This document shows positions 8,806 to 16,149 of a DNA stretch of 64,000 bases, one piece after another (positions within the stretch are counted from its first letter, which is position 1; every line of letters begins with the position of its first letter). A program made the translations under genes and the position numbers. A model generated the notes under the pieces. That model worked only from the letters and a program-made list of their open reading frames with translations, made no database searches and had not been told where the DNA came from. This stretch comes from Polaribacter haliotis (lineage in GTDB: Bacteria; Bacteroidota; Bacteroidia; Flavobacteriales; Flavobacteriaceae), in contig NZ_CP061813.1 in assembly GCF_014784055.1 (NCBI RefSeq), positions 1,451,501 through 1,515,500 of the forward strand, in the 5' to 3' direction.

Positions 8806-10290
8806 ATGAGTAAAAAATCTGTTCATATTATATTTCCGCATCAACTTTTTAAAACTTCTGAAGTATTAGGTAAGGTGGATGATATTATTATAGTTGAAGA
8901 ATATTTGTTTTTCAATCAGTATAAATTTCATCAACAAAAAATTGCTTTTCACAGAGCGAGTATGAAATCTTATGCCGATTTTTTAACCGAAAAAGGAAAA
9001 AAAGTAAATTATATAGAGGCTAAAAATGAGTTGAATGATGTTCGAAAATTACTCCCAAAATTAGCAAAAGAAGGTGTTTCTGAAATCCATATTATCGACC
9101 CAACAGATAATTGGTTAGAAAAACATATTCATCAATCTAAAGAAAGTTTAAAATTAATCTGGTATAATAATTCTCTATTTATCAATACAAAAGAAAAGTT
9201 GTCCACATTTTTCAAACCATCAAAAAAGAAATTTTTCCAGACTTCATTTTATAAAAGTGAAAGAAAAAATAGAGATATTTTAATGGATGGAAAAAACCAT
9301 GTTGGAGGTAAGTTGACTTTTGATGATGAAAACAGAAAGAAATATCCGAAGACAAAAACGCCACCAGTAATTCAATTTCCAACGCAAAATAAATATCACA
9401 AAGAAGCTACAAAATATGTAAATGAAAACTTCTCTAAAAACTACGGAAAACTAAACGATTTTTTAGTGTATCCTATCGATTTTAAATCTGCCCAAGAGTG
9501 GTTACAACAATTTTTTGAAGTCCGTTTTCACGAATTTGGCACTTATGAAGATGCTATTGTTAGAGAAGAACATTTTTTGAATCACAGTTTATTATCACCA
9601 TTAATAAATGTAGGTTTATTACACCCAAAATATGTTATTGACCAAGCTATAGCATTTGCGAATAAAAATGATGTGCCCATAAATTCCACAGAAGGATTTG
9701 TACGTCAAATTTTAGGTTGGCGAGAATTTATAAGAGGTGTTTACGAAGTAAAAGGAACTGAAGAACGCACCAAAAACTTTTGGAAATTCAGTAAAAAAAT
9801 TCCAAAATCTTTTTATGATGGCACAACTGGCATACAACCCATAGATGATGTAATTAAAAAAGTAAATAAAACTGCTTACGCACATCATATAGAGCGTTTA
9901 ATGATTTTAGGAAATTTTATGGTGTTGTGCGAATTTGACCCAGATGAAGTTTACCAATGGTTTATGGAACTTTTTATTGATGCTTACGATTGGGTAATGG
10001 TGCCTAATGTTTATGGAATGAGTTTATTTGCAGATGGTGGTTTAATGAGCACAAAACCCTACATAAGTAGCAGTAATTACATCATGAAAATGAGTAATTA
10101 CAAAAAAGGCGATTGGCAAAAAACTTGGGATGGTTTGTTTTGGACTTTTATGGACAAACACAGAGATTTCTTTTTAAGCAACCCAAGATTGGGCATGCTA
10201 ATAAGAACTTTCGACAAAATGAATCAAGATAAAAAAGAAGCACATTTCGAAAATGCAAAATTATTTTTAAATCAATTAGACAATGAGTAA
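8806..10290 (+). CDS. Photolyase of the FeS-BCP/PhrB type lacking the Fe-S ligands
   Basis: A 494-residue member of the prokaryotic (6-4) photolyase/cryptochrome branch known as FeS-BCP. It starts VHIIFPHQLF; the FAD domain shows EGFVRQILGWREFIRGVY, HIERLMILGNFMVLCEFDP, WVMVPNVYGMSLFADGG and SSNYIMKMSNY. The branch normally carries four Cys that hold a [4Fe-4S] cluster, three of them just after the last motif. Here that region reads KKGDWQKTWDGLFW and the whole protein has one Cys, so a cluster cannot be bound in the usual way. The family repairs (6-4) photoproducts, or signals, using FAD and a lumazine-like antenna in characterised members. The stop overlaps the next start (ATGAGTAA). Confidence 0.88.
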   Translation: MSKKSVHIIFPHQLFKTSEVLGKVDDIIIVEEYLFFNQYKFHQQKIAFHRASMKSYADFLTEKGKKVNYIEAKNELNDVRKLLPKLAKEGVSEIHIIDPTDNWLEKHIHQSKESLKLIWYNNSLFINTKEKLSTFFKPSKKKFFQTSFYKSERKNRDILMDGKNHVGGKLTFDDENRKKYPKTKTPPVIQFPTQNKYHKEATKYVNENFSKNYGKLNDFLVYPIDFKSAQEWLQQFFEVRFHEFGTYEDAIVREEHFLNHSLLSPLINVGLLHPKYVIDQAIAFANKNDVPINSTEGFVRQILGWREFIRGVYEVKGTEERTKNFWKFSKKIPKSFYDGTTGIQPIDDVIKKVNKTAYAHHIERLMILGNFMVLCEFDPDEVYQWFMELFIDAYDWVMVPNVYGMSLFADGGLMSTKPYISSSNYIMKMSNYKKGDWQKTWDGLFWTFMDKHRDFFLSNPRLGMLIRTFDKMNQDKKEAHFENAKLFLNQLDNE

Positions 10291-11761
10291 CAGAGAAGAA
10301 ATAAATGTTGTTTGGTTTAAACGCGATTTAAGAATCCAAGATAATGAGGCGATTTTTAATGCTTTTGCATCAAAAAAAAGAGTATTGTTTTTGTATGTTT
10401 TTGAAAAATCACTTCAAAACGACTTGCATTATAGTGAGCGTCATTGGAACTTTATAAAACAATCTTTAACGGATTTGAATGAAGATTTAAAAGCGTTTAA
10501 TTCGGAAATTATATGCGTTTCTTCAGAAGTAACGACCACTTTCAATCAGCTTTTAAATACTTATAAAATAAATACTGTTTTTTCGCATCAAGAAACGGGT
10601 TTGTTGTTAACCTATAATAGAGATAAAGATTTTGCTCGTTTTTGCAGAAATAATTCAATTAATTGGATAGAAAATAAAAATAATGCCATTTTAAGAGGCT
10701 TATTAAATAGAGAAGATTGGTTTGAACACTGGGAAGAATATATGAATTCCAATCAGATTAAAATCAATTTAAAAACGGAAAAACTTGTTTCTTCTGAAGA
10801 AATTAACGACTTAAAAAAAGGGTTCACTATTGTTGATTTAGAAACTCCTACTTCAAAAATATTTCAAAAAGGAGGTACAAAAACAGCTTGGAAATACGCA
10901 AACACCTTCTTTGAGACAAGACATAAACAATATATGTACAATATTTCGAAACCAGCTTTGGCAAGAGAAAGTTGTAGCAGATTATCGCCTTATATTTCTT
11001 GGGGAAATGTTTCTATTAGACAAATTTTTCAGCAGGCAAATGAGGCGAAAAATGACAATAATAAAAGACATTTAGATGCTTTTACGTCACGTTTAAGATG
11101 GCAGGCTCATTTTATTCAAAAATTTGAAATGGAACATACCATGGAAAAAGCGAGTTTGAATAAAGGTTTTCAAAAATTGAAGAAAAGCATTTCAGAAAAG
11201 TACCAAGAAGCTTGGAGAGATGGGCAAACTGGTTTCCCTTTAGTCGATGCAAGTATGCGTTGTTTAAATGAAACTGGTTATTTAAACTTTAGAATGCGTG
11301 CTTTATTGGTTTCTTTTTTTACGCATATTCTGTGGCAACCTTGGCAAGATGCAAGTACTCATTTATCACAAATGTTTTTAGATTTCGAACCTGGCATTCA
11401 CTTCCCTCAATTACAAATGAGTTCTGGCGATACAGGTTTAGACACGCTTCGCATTTACAACCCCATTAAAAACAGCAAAGAGCATGATGAAGATGCAACT
11501 TTTATAAAAAAATGGGTTCCAGAATTAGCAAATTTACCCACAGCATTTATTCATGAACCTTATTTAATGACTTCTTTAGATGAGCAATTTAATAATTTCC
11601 ATTTAGGAACAGATTATCCTAAAACGATTGTAGACATTAAATTAACTCGTAAAAAAGCAACAGAAATTCTCTGGAAAATGAAAGACGACCCAGATGTTGT
11701 TGCAGAAAGCAGTAGAATTTTTAAAAAACATACCATTACAACCAGAGATAAAATGTTGTAG
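10283..11761 (+). CDS. Photolyase/cryptochrome-family protein, third class in the cluster
   Basis: This 492-residue protein begins with NVVWFKRDLRIQDNEAIF and has a full FAD-binding domain: CSRLSPYISWGNVSIRQI, LRWQAHFIQKFE, WRDGQTGFPLVDASMRCL, YLNFRMRALLVSFFTHIL and the GDTGLDTLRIYNPIKNSKEHD segment. It is neither DASH nor the Fe-S branch; it resembles the CryPro-like or short class I-like proteins found beside them in marine bacteria. Repair or blue-light sensing cannot be told apart from sequence. An 8-bp overlap with the preceding gene indicates coupled translation. It is the last gene of the first polycistron; no strong terminator hairpin is seen in the 115 bp behind it. Confidence 0.88.
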   Translation: MSNREEINVVWFKRDLRIQDNEAIFNAFASKKRVLFLYVFEKSLQNDLHYSERHWNFIKQSLTDLNEDLKAFNSEIICVSSEVTTTFNQLLNTYKINTVFSHQETGLLLTYNRDKDFARFCRNNSINWIENKNNAILRGLLNREDWFEHWEEYMNSNQIKINLKTEKLVSSEEINDLKKGFTIVDLETPTSKIFQKGGTKTAWKYANTFFETRHKQYMYNISKPALARESCSRLSPYISWGNVSIRQIFQQANEAKNDNNKRHLDAFTSRLRWQAHFIQKFEMEHTMEKASLNKGFQKLKKSISEKYQEAWRDGQTGFPLVDASMRCLNETGYLNFRMRALLVSFFTHILWQPWQDASTHLSQMFLDFEPGIHFPQLQMSSGDTGLDTLRIYNPIKNSKEHDEDATFIKKWVPELANLPTAFIHEPYLMTSLDEQFNNFHLGTDYPKTIVDIKLTRKKATEILWKMKDDPDVVAESSRIFKKHTITTRDKML

Positions 11762-11825
11762 TTTCTATTAAAACAGAACTTTTATTACTTCCTTATTACT
11801 CTGATTGTTAATACTTTCTTAATTT

Positions 11826-11879
11826 TTGTTTATAGATAACAAATATTAGTTAAACAAAAATATATTTTATGTATCTTTG
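11826..11879 (+). promoter_or_regulatory. Promoter of the second stress operon with TetR-operator-like words
   Basis: TATCTTTG (11872-11879) is a perfect TAnnTTTG -7 box. Upstream lie TTGTT-N7-AACAA (11826-11842), the word ACAAATAT and GTTAAACA (11849-11856). TTGTTTA, ACAAATAT, GTTAAACA and TGTATCTTT all recur in the same order in front of the TetR gene at 3256-3298, which suggests the same regulator acts here. If the final G of the box is at -4, transcription starts at 11883. Confidence 0.5.
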
Positions 11880-11882
11880 AGT

Positions 11883-12317
11883 GTGATTTTTAATACTACA
11901 CATAAAAATAAAGATGCAGAAGCTACTATTAATGATTTAGTAGGATCTGCTTACACTTTTTTTGAAGCTATAAAAAAGAAAGGTGTAGGTTCTAAAAGAA
12001 TGATGGTTTCTGATGTAAGCCCTAATTTCAAAAATATAATGAATGTCGTTTCTGATATTAACTATGCAAATATCGAAATCAGAAAAAAAGGAATTTTAGT
12101 TCATATTAATAAAGGACTCAAAAATTTCAGTTGGGCAATTCCTTTTTATCAACTTTACATGTATAAGACAGATGGTTTTAGCATTCACGCACAAGGAAAT
12201 TTTATAAAATTTACAAGTAATAAATTACTAAAAGAAAATAAAAAATTTATCGACAAGTTGGTTGATTTAAAAATTGAAAATGATAAGAATTACGAGTTTT
12301 ATGACGCTATAAATTAA
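11883..12317 (+). CDS. Uncharacterised conserved-looking protein heading the second stress operon
   Basis: About 144 residues, mixed alpha/beta, with no signal peptide or membrane segment. Recognisable stretches are a VGSAYTFFEAIKKKG helix and a SWAIPFYQLYMYKTDGFSIHAQGNFIKF strand region; I do not recognise a family. The first possible start, TTG at 11877, is part of the -7 promoter box, so GTG at 11883 is preferred; it coincides with the predicted transcription start, which implies a leaderless mRNA. The gene lies 11 bp before the TIGR03643 gene and heads an operon of folate, redox and photolyase genes, so a stress role is inferred only from position. Confidence 0.65.
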   Translation: MIFNTTHKNKDAEATINDLVGSAYTFFEAIKKKGVGSKRMMVSDVSPNFKNIMNVVSDINYANIEIRKKGILVHINKGLKNFSWAIPFYQLYMYKTDGFSIHAQGNFIKFTSNKLLKENKKFIDKLVDLKIENDKNYEFYDAIN

Positions 12318-12328
12318 ATTGATAAGAA

Positions 12329-12601
12329 ATGATTTTAGATGGTATAGCAATTGATAGAATAATAGAGATGGCTTGGGAAGATAGAACAACTTTCGAAGCT
12401 ATTCAATTTCAATTCGGATTAAAAGAGCAAGAAGTTATCGATTTAATGCGAAGAGAAATGAAGCCGAAAAGCTTTAAAATGTGGCGAGAAAGAGTTCAAG
12501 GAAGGAGAACGAAACACGAGAAATTAAGAACTTTCGAAAAAGGAAGATTTAAGTGTTCGAGGCAAAAATCAATATCAAACAACTCTATAGCAAAAAGATA
12601 A
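12329..12601 (+). CDS. TIGR03643/DUF2805 family small protein
   Basis: This 90-residue protein carries the family core at residues 8-65: IDRIIEMAWEDRTTFEAIQF, FGLKEQEVIDLMRREMKP, SFKMWRERVQGRRTKH. The family is a short, basic, helix-turn-helix-like protein of unknown function that recurs near photolyase and cryptochrome genes in bacteria. The tail after residue 68 is basic and variable. The gene is 11 bp after the uncharacterised first gene and 60 bp before folE. DNA binding is a guess from fold and charge. Confidence 0.88.
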   Translation: MILDGIAIDRIIEMAWEDRTTFEAIQFQFGLKEQEVIDLMRREMKPKSFKMWRERVQGRRTKHEKLRTFEKGRFKCSRQKSISNNSIAKR

Positions 12602-12661
12602 AAATCGTGCTTTGCTTTTAAGTTTAGAGTACTTAAAGACAGCACATTAAAAAGACAAATT

Positions 12662-13354
12662 ATGATTACAGAAGTAATACCAAAAGAAATTTCAGAAAAA
12701 TTAAATGGCTTTTCATTCGAAGAAGTTGGAGACGACCATTTATTTACTGGTTTGCAAACTCCAATGAAAGCAAATGCGTTTGAACTTTCTGATGAAGAAA
12801 AGAAAGAAAAAATTGCCAATTTATTTTCAGAAATAATGGATGTAATGGGGTTGGATTTAACTGATGATTCTTTACAAGGAACTCCAAAAAGAGTTGCCAA
12901 AATGTATATTGATGAAATATTCAGCGGATTAAACCCAGCCAATAAACCAAAAGTTGCTTTGTTTGATAACAAATACCAATACAACCAAATGTTGGTGGAA
13001 AAAAATATTACTTTCTATTCTAATTGCGAGCATCATTTTGTGCCAATTTTTGGAAAAGCACATGTTGCCTATATTTCATCAGGAAAAGTAATCGGACTTT
13101 CTAAATTGAATAGAATCGTTCAATACTATGCAAAAAGACCGCAAGTTCAAGAAAGATTAACAAACCAAATTGCGGAAGAATTAAAAGGAATTTTAAATAC
13201 AGAAGATGTTGCAGTAATAATTGATGCAAAACATTTATGTGTTTCTTCAAGGGGAATTAAAGATGATACTTCTTCTACTGTCACCTCTTATTTTGGAGGT
13301 AAATTCCAAAATCAAGAAAAAATAGCAGAATTACAAAATACATTAAATTACTAA
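12662..13354 (+). CDS. folE: GTP cyclohydrolase I
   Basis: This 230-residue enzyme converts GTP to 7,8-dihydroneopterin triphosphate, the first step of folate and pterin synthesis. Signatures include RVAKMYIDEIFSGL, the zinc site FYSNCEHHFVPIFGKAHVAYI with Cys and two His, the KVIGLSKLNRIVQYYAKRPQVQERL segment and the second zinc Cys in AKHLCVSSRGI. Length is normal. Its place among photolyase genes fits a role in supplying folate (MTHF) antenna chromophore for DASH and class I photolyases, though it may equally serve general folate supply. It ends 2 bp before the next small gene. Confidence 0.95.
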   Translation: MITEVIPKEISEKLNGFSFEEVGDDHLFTGLQTPMKANAFELSDEEKKEKIANLFSEIMDVMGLDLTDDSLQGTPKRVAKMYIDEIFSGLNPANKPKVALFDNKYQYNQMLVEKNITFYSNCEHHFVPIFGKAHVAYISSGKVIGLSKLNRIVQYYAKRPQVQERLTNQIAEELKGILNTEDVAVIIDAKHLCVSSRGIKDDTSSTVTSYFGGKFQNQEKIAELQNTLNY

Positions 13355-13356
13355 TT

Positions 13357-13584
13357 ATGAAGGAATTAATAGAAAAAGCCTTGGAATTCGAGACAAGAAA
13401 AATGAGATTCCCAACAACAAGCGATCGTATTATGGCCGCAAGAGAAGCAAAAGATTTGGTCTTAAGTTTAAACGAAATTTACAAAGAAAATAAAGACGAA
13501 AAGATTATGGATATCATGAAACGTCTTACTGTAATAAAGCAAAGAATTGAGAAACGTTTAAAGGGAAAACCTTTAACTGCATAA
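13357..13584 (+). CDS. Small conserved-type protein, sister copy A
   Basis: A 75-residue, highly charged, mostly helical protein: an EKALEFETRKMRF start, the TTSDRIMAAREAKDLVLSLNE helix and a C-terminal basic helix RLTVIKQRIEKRLKGKP. Its neighbour at 13663 is about 60 percent identical by eye, including EFETRK, TTSDRI and MKRLTV.KQ.IEKRLKG. I know no function; the pair behaves like a cytosolic flavobacterial family. It follows folE by 2 bp, so it is co-transcribed with it. Confidence 0.75.
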   Translation: MKELIEKALEFETRKMRFPTTSDRIMAAREAKDLVLSLNEIYKENKDEKIMDIMKRLTVIKQRIEKRLKGKPLTA

Positions 13585-13622
13585 TAAATTGACTTTTCAC
13601 TTGCTTTTCTAACAATTATAAT

Positions 13623-13655
13623 TATATTCGAAAATTAGATAAAAAATCGAATATA
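13623..13655. repeat. Perfect inverted repeat between the two sister genes
   Basis: TATATTCGA (13623-13631) and TCGAATATA (13647-13655) form a perfect 9-bp inverted repeat with a 15-nt AT-only-like spacer. It is not followed by a T run, so it is more likely an operator or an mRNA processing/attenuation hairpin than a terminator. It sits 8 bp before the start of sister copy B. Confidence 0.6.
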
Positions 13656-13662
13656 CAAGATA

Positions 13663-13878
13663 ATGACATTAAAAGAAAAGGCAGTAGAATTTGAGACAAG
13701 AAAATTCTCATTTAAAACTACAAGTGATAGAATTTTAGCATCAAGAGAAGTAAAAGCTTTAGTATTAGAGCTTAACGAAGAATATAAAAAAGAAAAAGAT
13801 CCAGAATTAATGGATTTGATGAAGCGCTTAACAGTTGTAAAACAAAAAATTGAAAAGCGCTTGAAAGGAAGACCTTAA
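13663..13878 (+). CDS. Small conserved-type protein, sister copy B
   Basis: A 71-residue tandem paralogue of the protein at 13357. It shares AVEFETRK, TTSDRILASREVKALVLELNE and DLMKRLTVVKQKIEKRLKG. The conservation of two copies at protein level shows both are real and under selection. It is separated from copy A by 78 bp that contain an inverted repeat, so it may have its own regulation, and it lies 7 bp before the SDR gene. Confidence 0.75.
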   Translation: MTLKEKAVEFETRKFSFKTTSDRILASREVKALVLELNEEYKKEKDPELMDLMKRLTVVKQKIEKRLKGRP

Positions 13879-13885
13879 AAGCACT

Positions 13886-14569
13886 ATGAGAAAAATATTA
13901 GTTATTGGAGGAAGCAAAGGAATTGGAAATGCAATTGTAACTGCTTTAGTTGAAGAAAACTCAATTATAAACATAAGCAGATCTGCTCCTTTGCAGCCTC
14001 ACACTAATCTTACTCATTATAACTGCAATATTTTAGAAGATGCTTTACCAGAAATTGAAGAAATAGACGCTTTAATATACTGTCCTGGAAGCATTAACTT
14101 AAAACCAATTTCGAGGTTAAAGTTAGAAGATTTTAGAAACGATTTCGAAATTAATGTTGTTGGTGCTGTAAAAGCGATTCAACATTATTTACCTTCACTA
14201 AAAAAAGGAAACAACCCAAATATTTTATTATTTAGCACAGTTGCCGCCAAATTAGGTATGCCTTTTCACGCAAGTGTGGCTGCAGCAAAATCTGCTGTGG
14301 AAGGTTTAACAAAATCTTTGGGTGCAGAATTAGCACCCACAATTCGTGTAAATGCAATTGCACCCACAGTTACAGATACTGAACTGGCTTCAAAACTTTT
14401 AAGAAATGAACGTATGATAGAAAATATCACAGAACGTCATCCGCTTAAAAAATACTTACAACCTACTGAAGTTGCAGATTTGGCAACTTTCTTAATTTCT
14501 GACAAAGCAACATCTATTTCCGGACAAATTTTCGAATTAGATTGCGGAATTGTCAGTTTCAAAATTTAA
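13886..14569 (+). CDS. Short-chain dehydrogenase-like protein without the catalytic Tyr
   Basis: A 227-residue SDR fold with the cofactor motif GGSKGIG (8-14), the NAG-equivalent CPG, the serine strand LLFSTVA (Ser117) and AAAKSAVEGLTKSLGAELAP with Lys135. The position of the catalytic Tyr in YxxxK is Val131 (HASVAAAKS), so the usual proton relay is absent. The C-terminal IRVNAIAPTVTDTELASKLL and SISGQIFELDCG segments are normal. Members of this subfamily often neighbour photolyase genes. A cofactor-binding, sensor or altered catalytic role is possible. It ends 3 bp before gpx. Confidence 0.88.
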   Translation: MRKILVIGGSKGIGNAIVTALVEENSIINISRSAPLQPHTNLTHYNCNILEDALPEIEEIDALIYCPGSINLKPISRLKLEDFRNDFEINVVGAVKAIQHYLPSLKKGNNPNILLFSTVAAKLGMPFHASVAAAKSAVEGLTKSLGAELAPTIRVNAIAPTVTDTELASKLLRNERMIENITERHPLKKYLQPTEVADLATFLISDKATSISGQIFELDCGIVSFKI

Positions 14570-14572
14570 AAT

Positions 14573-15046
14573 ATGACCAATATCTACGATATTAAAATCA
14601 ATAGTTTACAAAATAAAGCTATTGACTTATCTGAATACAAAAACAAATTTATCTTGTTTGTAAATGTCGCTTCGAAATGTGGCTTTACTTCACAATATAA
14701 AGAATTGGAAGAATTAAGTAATCAATACAAAGAAAACTTGGTAATTATTGGAGTTCCTTGCAATCAATTTGGAAAACAAGAACCTGGAAATGCTTCTGAA
14801 ATTCAAGAGTTTTGTGAGGTAAATTATGGAGTTTCGTTTCTAATAACAGAAAAAGTAGATGTGAAAGGAATTAACCAACATCCTTTATATACTTGGTTAA
14901 CAAGTAGAGAATTTAACAACAAGAAGAGTTCTACTGTTAAGTGGAATTTTCAAAAATATTTGGTTTCTCCTGAAGGAAAATTAATCGATTATTATTTTTC
15001 AATTACAAAACCATTGAGTTCTAAAATCACTAAACACTTAAAATAA
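14573..15046 (+). CDS. Glutathione peroxidase-family thiol peroxidase
   Basis: This 157-residue protein has the Cys-type family signatures: NVASKCGFTSQY with the peroxidatic Cys, IGVPCNQFGKQEPG with Gln, and VKWNFQKYLVSPEG with Trp and Asn of the catalytic tetrad. Bacterial members of this length usually take electrons from thioredoxin and reduce hydrogen peroxide or lipid hydroperoxides in the cytosol. Its stop overlaps the start of the next small gene (TAATG). The neighbours (SDR, TspO, photolyases) support a photo-oxidative stress role. Confidence 0.93.
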   Translation: MTNIYDIKINSLQNKAIDLSEYKNKFILFVNVASKCGFTSQYKELEELSNQYKENLVIIGVPCNQFGKQEPGNASEIQEFCEVNYGVSFLITEKVDVKGINQHPLYTWLTSREFNNKKSSTVKWNFQKYLVSPEGKLIDYYFSITKPLSSKITKHLK

Positions 15047-15219
15047 TGTTCGGACTTTTCAAAAAGAAATCAGCAGTAGAAAAATTACAAGAAAAATATA
15101 AAAAATTGATGGAAGAAGGTTTTAAGCTTCAATCTATCAATAGAAGTGATAGTGATCAGAAATATTTGGAAGCGGACAATCTTTTAAAAGAAATAGAAAA
15201 ATTGAAAGAAAATTCTTAA
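15046..15219 (+). CDS. Lacal_2735 family small protein
   Basis: A 57-residue ORF whose ATG overlaps the gpx stop. The protein is MFGLFKKKS followed by an EKLQEKYKKLMEEGFKLQSI helix, an INRSDSDQKYLEADNLL segment and a KEIEKLKENS tail, matching the flavobacterial Lacal_2735 family. It is probably a short helical hairpin or coiled-coil protein; function is unknown. It ends one base before the TspO gene, so it is part of the same transcript. Confidence 0.88.
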   Translation: MFGLFKKKSAVEKLQEKYKKLMEEGFKLQSINRSDSDQKYLEADNLLKEIEKLKENS

Positions 15220-15220
15220 A

Positions 15221-15682
15221 ATGAAACAACTAAAACTTACCATATTATTTTTAATCATCAATTTTGGTGGTTTGGTAATTGGAAATTGGCTTATGGAAAA
15301 TGGACCAATGACAGATTGGTACATCAATTTAAATAAAGCTCCTTGGACACCTCCAGGTTGGGTTTTTGGTGTTGCTTGGACGTTAATTATGATTTGCTTT
15401 TCCATTTATTTAGGAAAATTATTTTCTGAAGAAAATTCCAAGAAAATGAAATTATTTATTCTACTTCAATTTATATTGAATGTAAGTTGGAATTATATTT
15501 TCTTCAACCAACATTTAGTGTTATTTGGATTGATAACTATTTCATTACTCACTTCCCTCCTATTTTATTACTTCTTTAATTTGAGTAGTAAAGTAAAAAA
15601 TTATAAATATTTATTACTTCCATATATGATTTGGTTGTGCATTGCAACTTCCTTAAATCTATATATTTTAATTCATAATTAA
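15221..15682 (+). CDS. TspO/MBR-family membrane protein
   Basis: This 153-residue protein has five predicted membrane helices and the family core LNKAPWTPPGWVFGVAWTL followed by QFILNVSWNYIFF. TspO proteins bind porphyrins and cholesterol-like lipids and affect tetrapyrrole, light and redox responses in bacteria. The length matches the family. It follows the Lacal_2735 gene by 1 bp and precedes the SRPBCC gene by 1 bp. The position in a photolyase operon supports a role in handling photosensitising tetrapyrroles, inferred from family knowledge. Confidence 0.93.
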   Translation: MKQLKLTILFLIINFGGLVIGNWLMENGPMTDWYINLNKAPWTPPGWVFGVAWTLIMICFSIYLGKLFSEENSKKMKLFILLQFILNVSWNYIFFNQHLVLFGLITISLLTSLLFYYFFNLSSKVKNYKYLLLPYMIWLCIATSLNLYILIHN

Positions 15683-15683
15683 G

Positions 15684-16148
15684 ATGAAAATATACACGTT
15701 TCACAGAAAACAAAATCTACCAATTTCGTTAGAAAAAGGTTGGGAATTCTTATCGAACCCGAAGAATTTAAAAACAATTACTCCAGATTATATGAGTTTT
15801 GATATCCTTTCAGGAGCAGACAGACCTATGTATCCTGGACAGATAATTCAATATATTGTTACTCCGATTTTAGGGATAAAAACAAAATGGGTCACAGAAA
15901 TTACGCACGTAAAAGACAACGAATATTTTGTAGACGAACAACGTTTTGGACCTTATGCTTTATGGCATCACAAACATTTTATCAAAGAAATTGATGGTGG
16001 TGTAGAAATGGAAGATATTATAGATTATAAAGTTCCTATGGGAATTTTAGGGCAAATGGTACATCCTTTTTTAGTGAAACCAAAATTGGAAGAAATATTT
16101 GAATACAGACAAAAAAAATTGACAGAACTTTTTGGAGAATACAAGTAA
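15684..16148 (+). CDS. SRPBCC (START-like) ligand-binding protein
   Basis: A 154-residue cytosolic protein of the SRPBCC fold: FHRKQNLPISLEKGWEFLSNPKNLKTITP at the N-terminus, a VDEQRFGPYALWHHKHFIKEIDGGVEMEDIIDY beta region and a long C-terminal helix ending in FEYRQKKLTELFGEY. Members bind hydrophobic ligands; the ligand here is not known. Proteins of this type recur with TspO and photolyase in flavobacterial clusters. It lies one base from tspO and two bases from the photolyase start. Confidence 0.85.
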   Translation: MKIYTFHRKQNLPISLEKGWEFLSNPKNLKTITPDYMSFDILSGADRPMYPGQIIQYIVTPILGIKTKWVTEITHVKDNEYFVDEQRFGPYALWHHKHFIKEIDGGVEMEDIIDYKVPMGILGQMVHPFLVKPKLEEIFEYRQKKLTELFGEYK

Positions 16149-16149
16149 A

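Noticed and set aside
12496..12984. 162-residue open frame on the minus strand
   Set aside because: It lies antisense across the TIGR03643 and folE genes, which have clear family motifs; composition is Ser/Phe-rich like a shadow frame.
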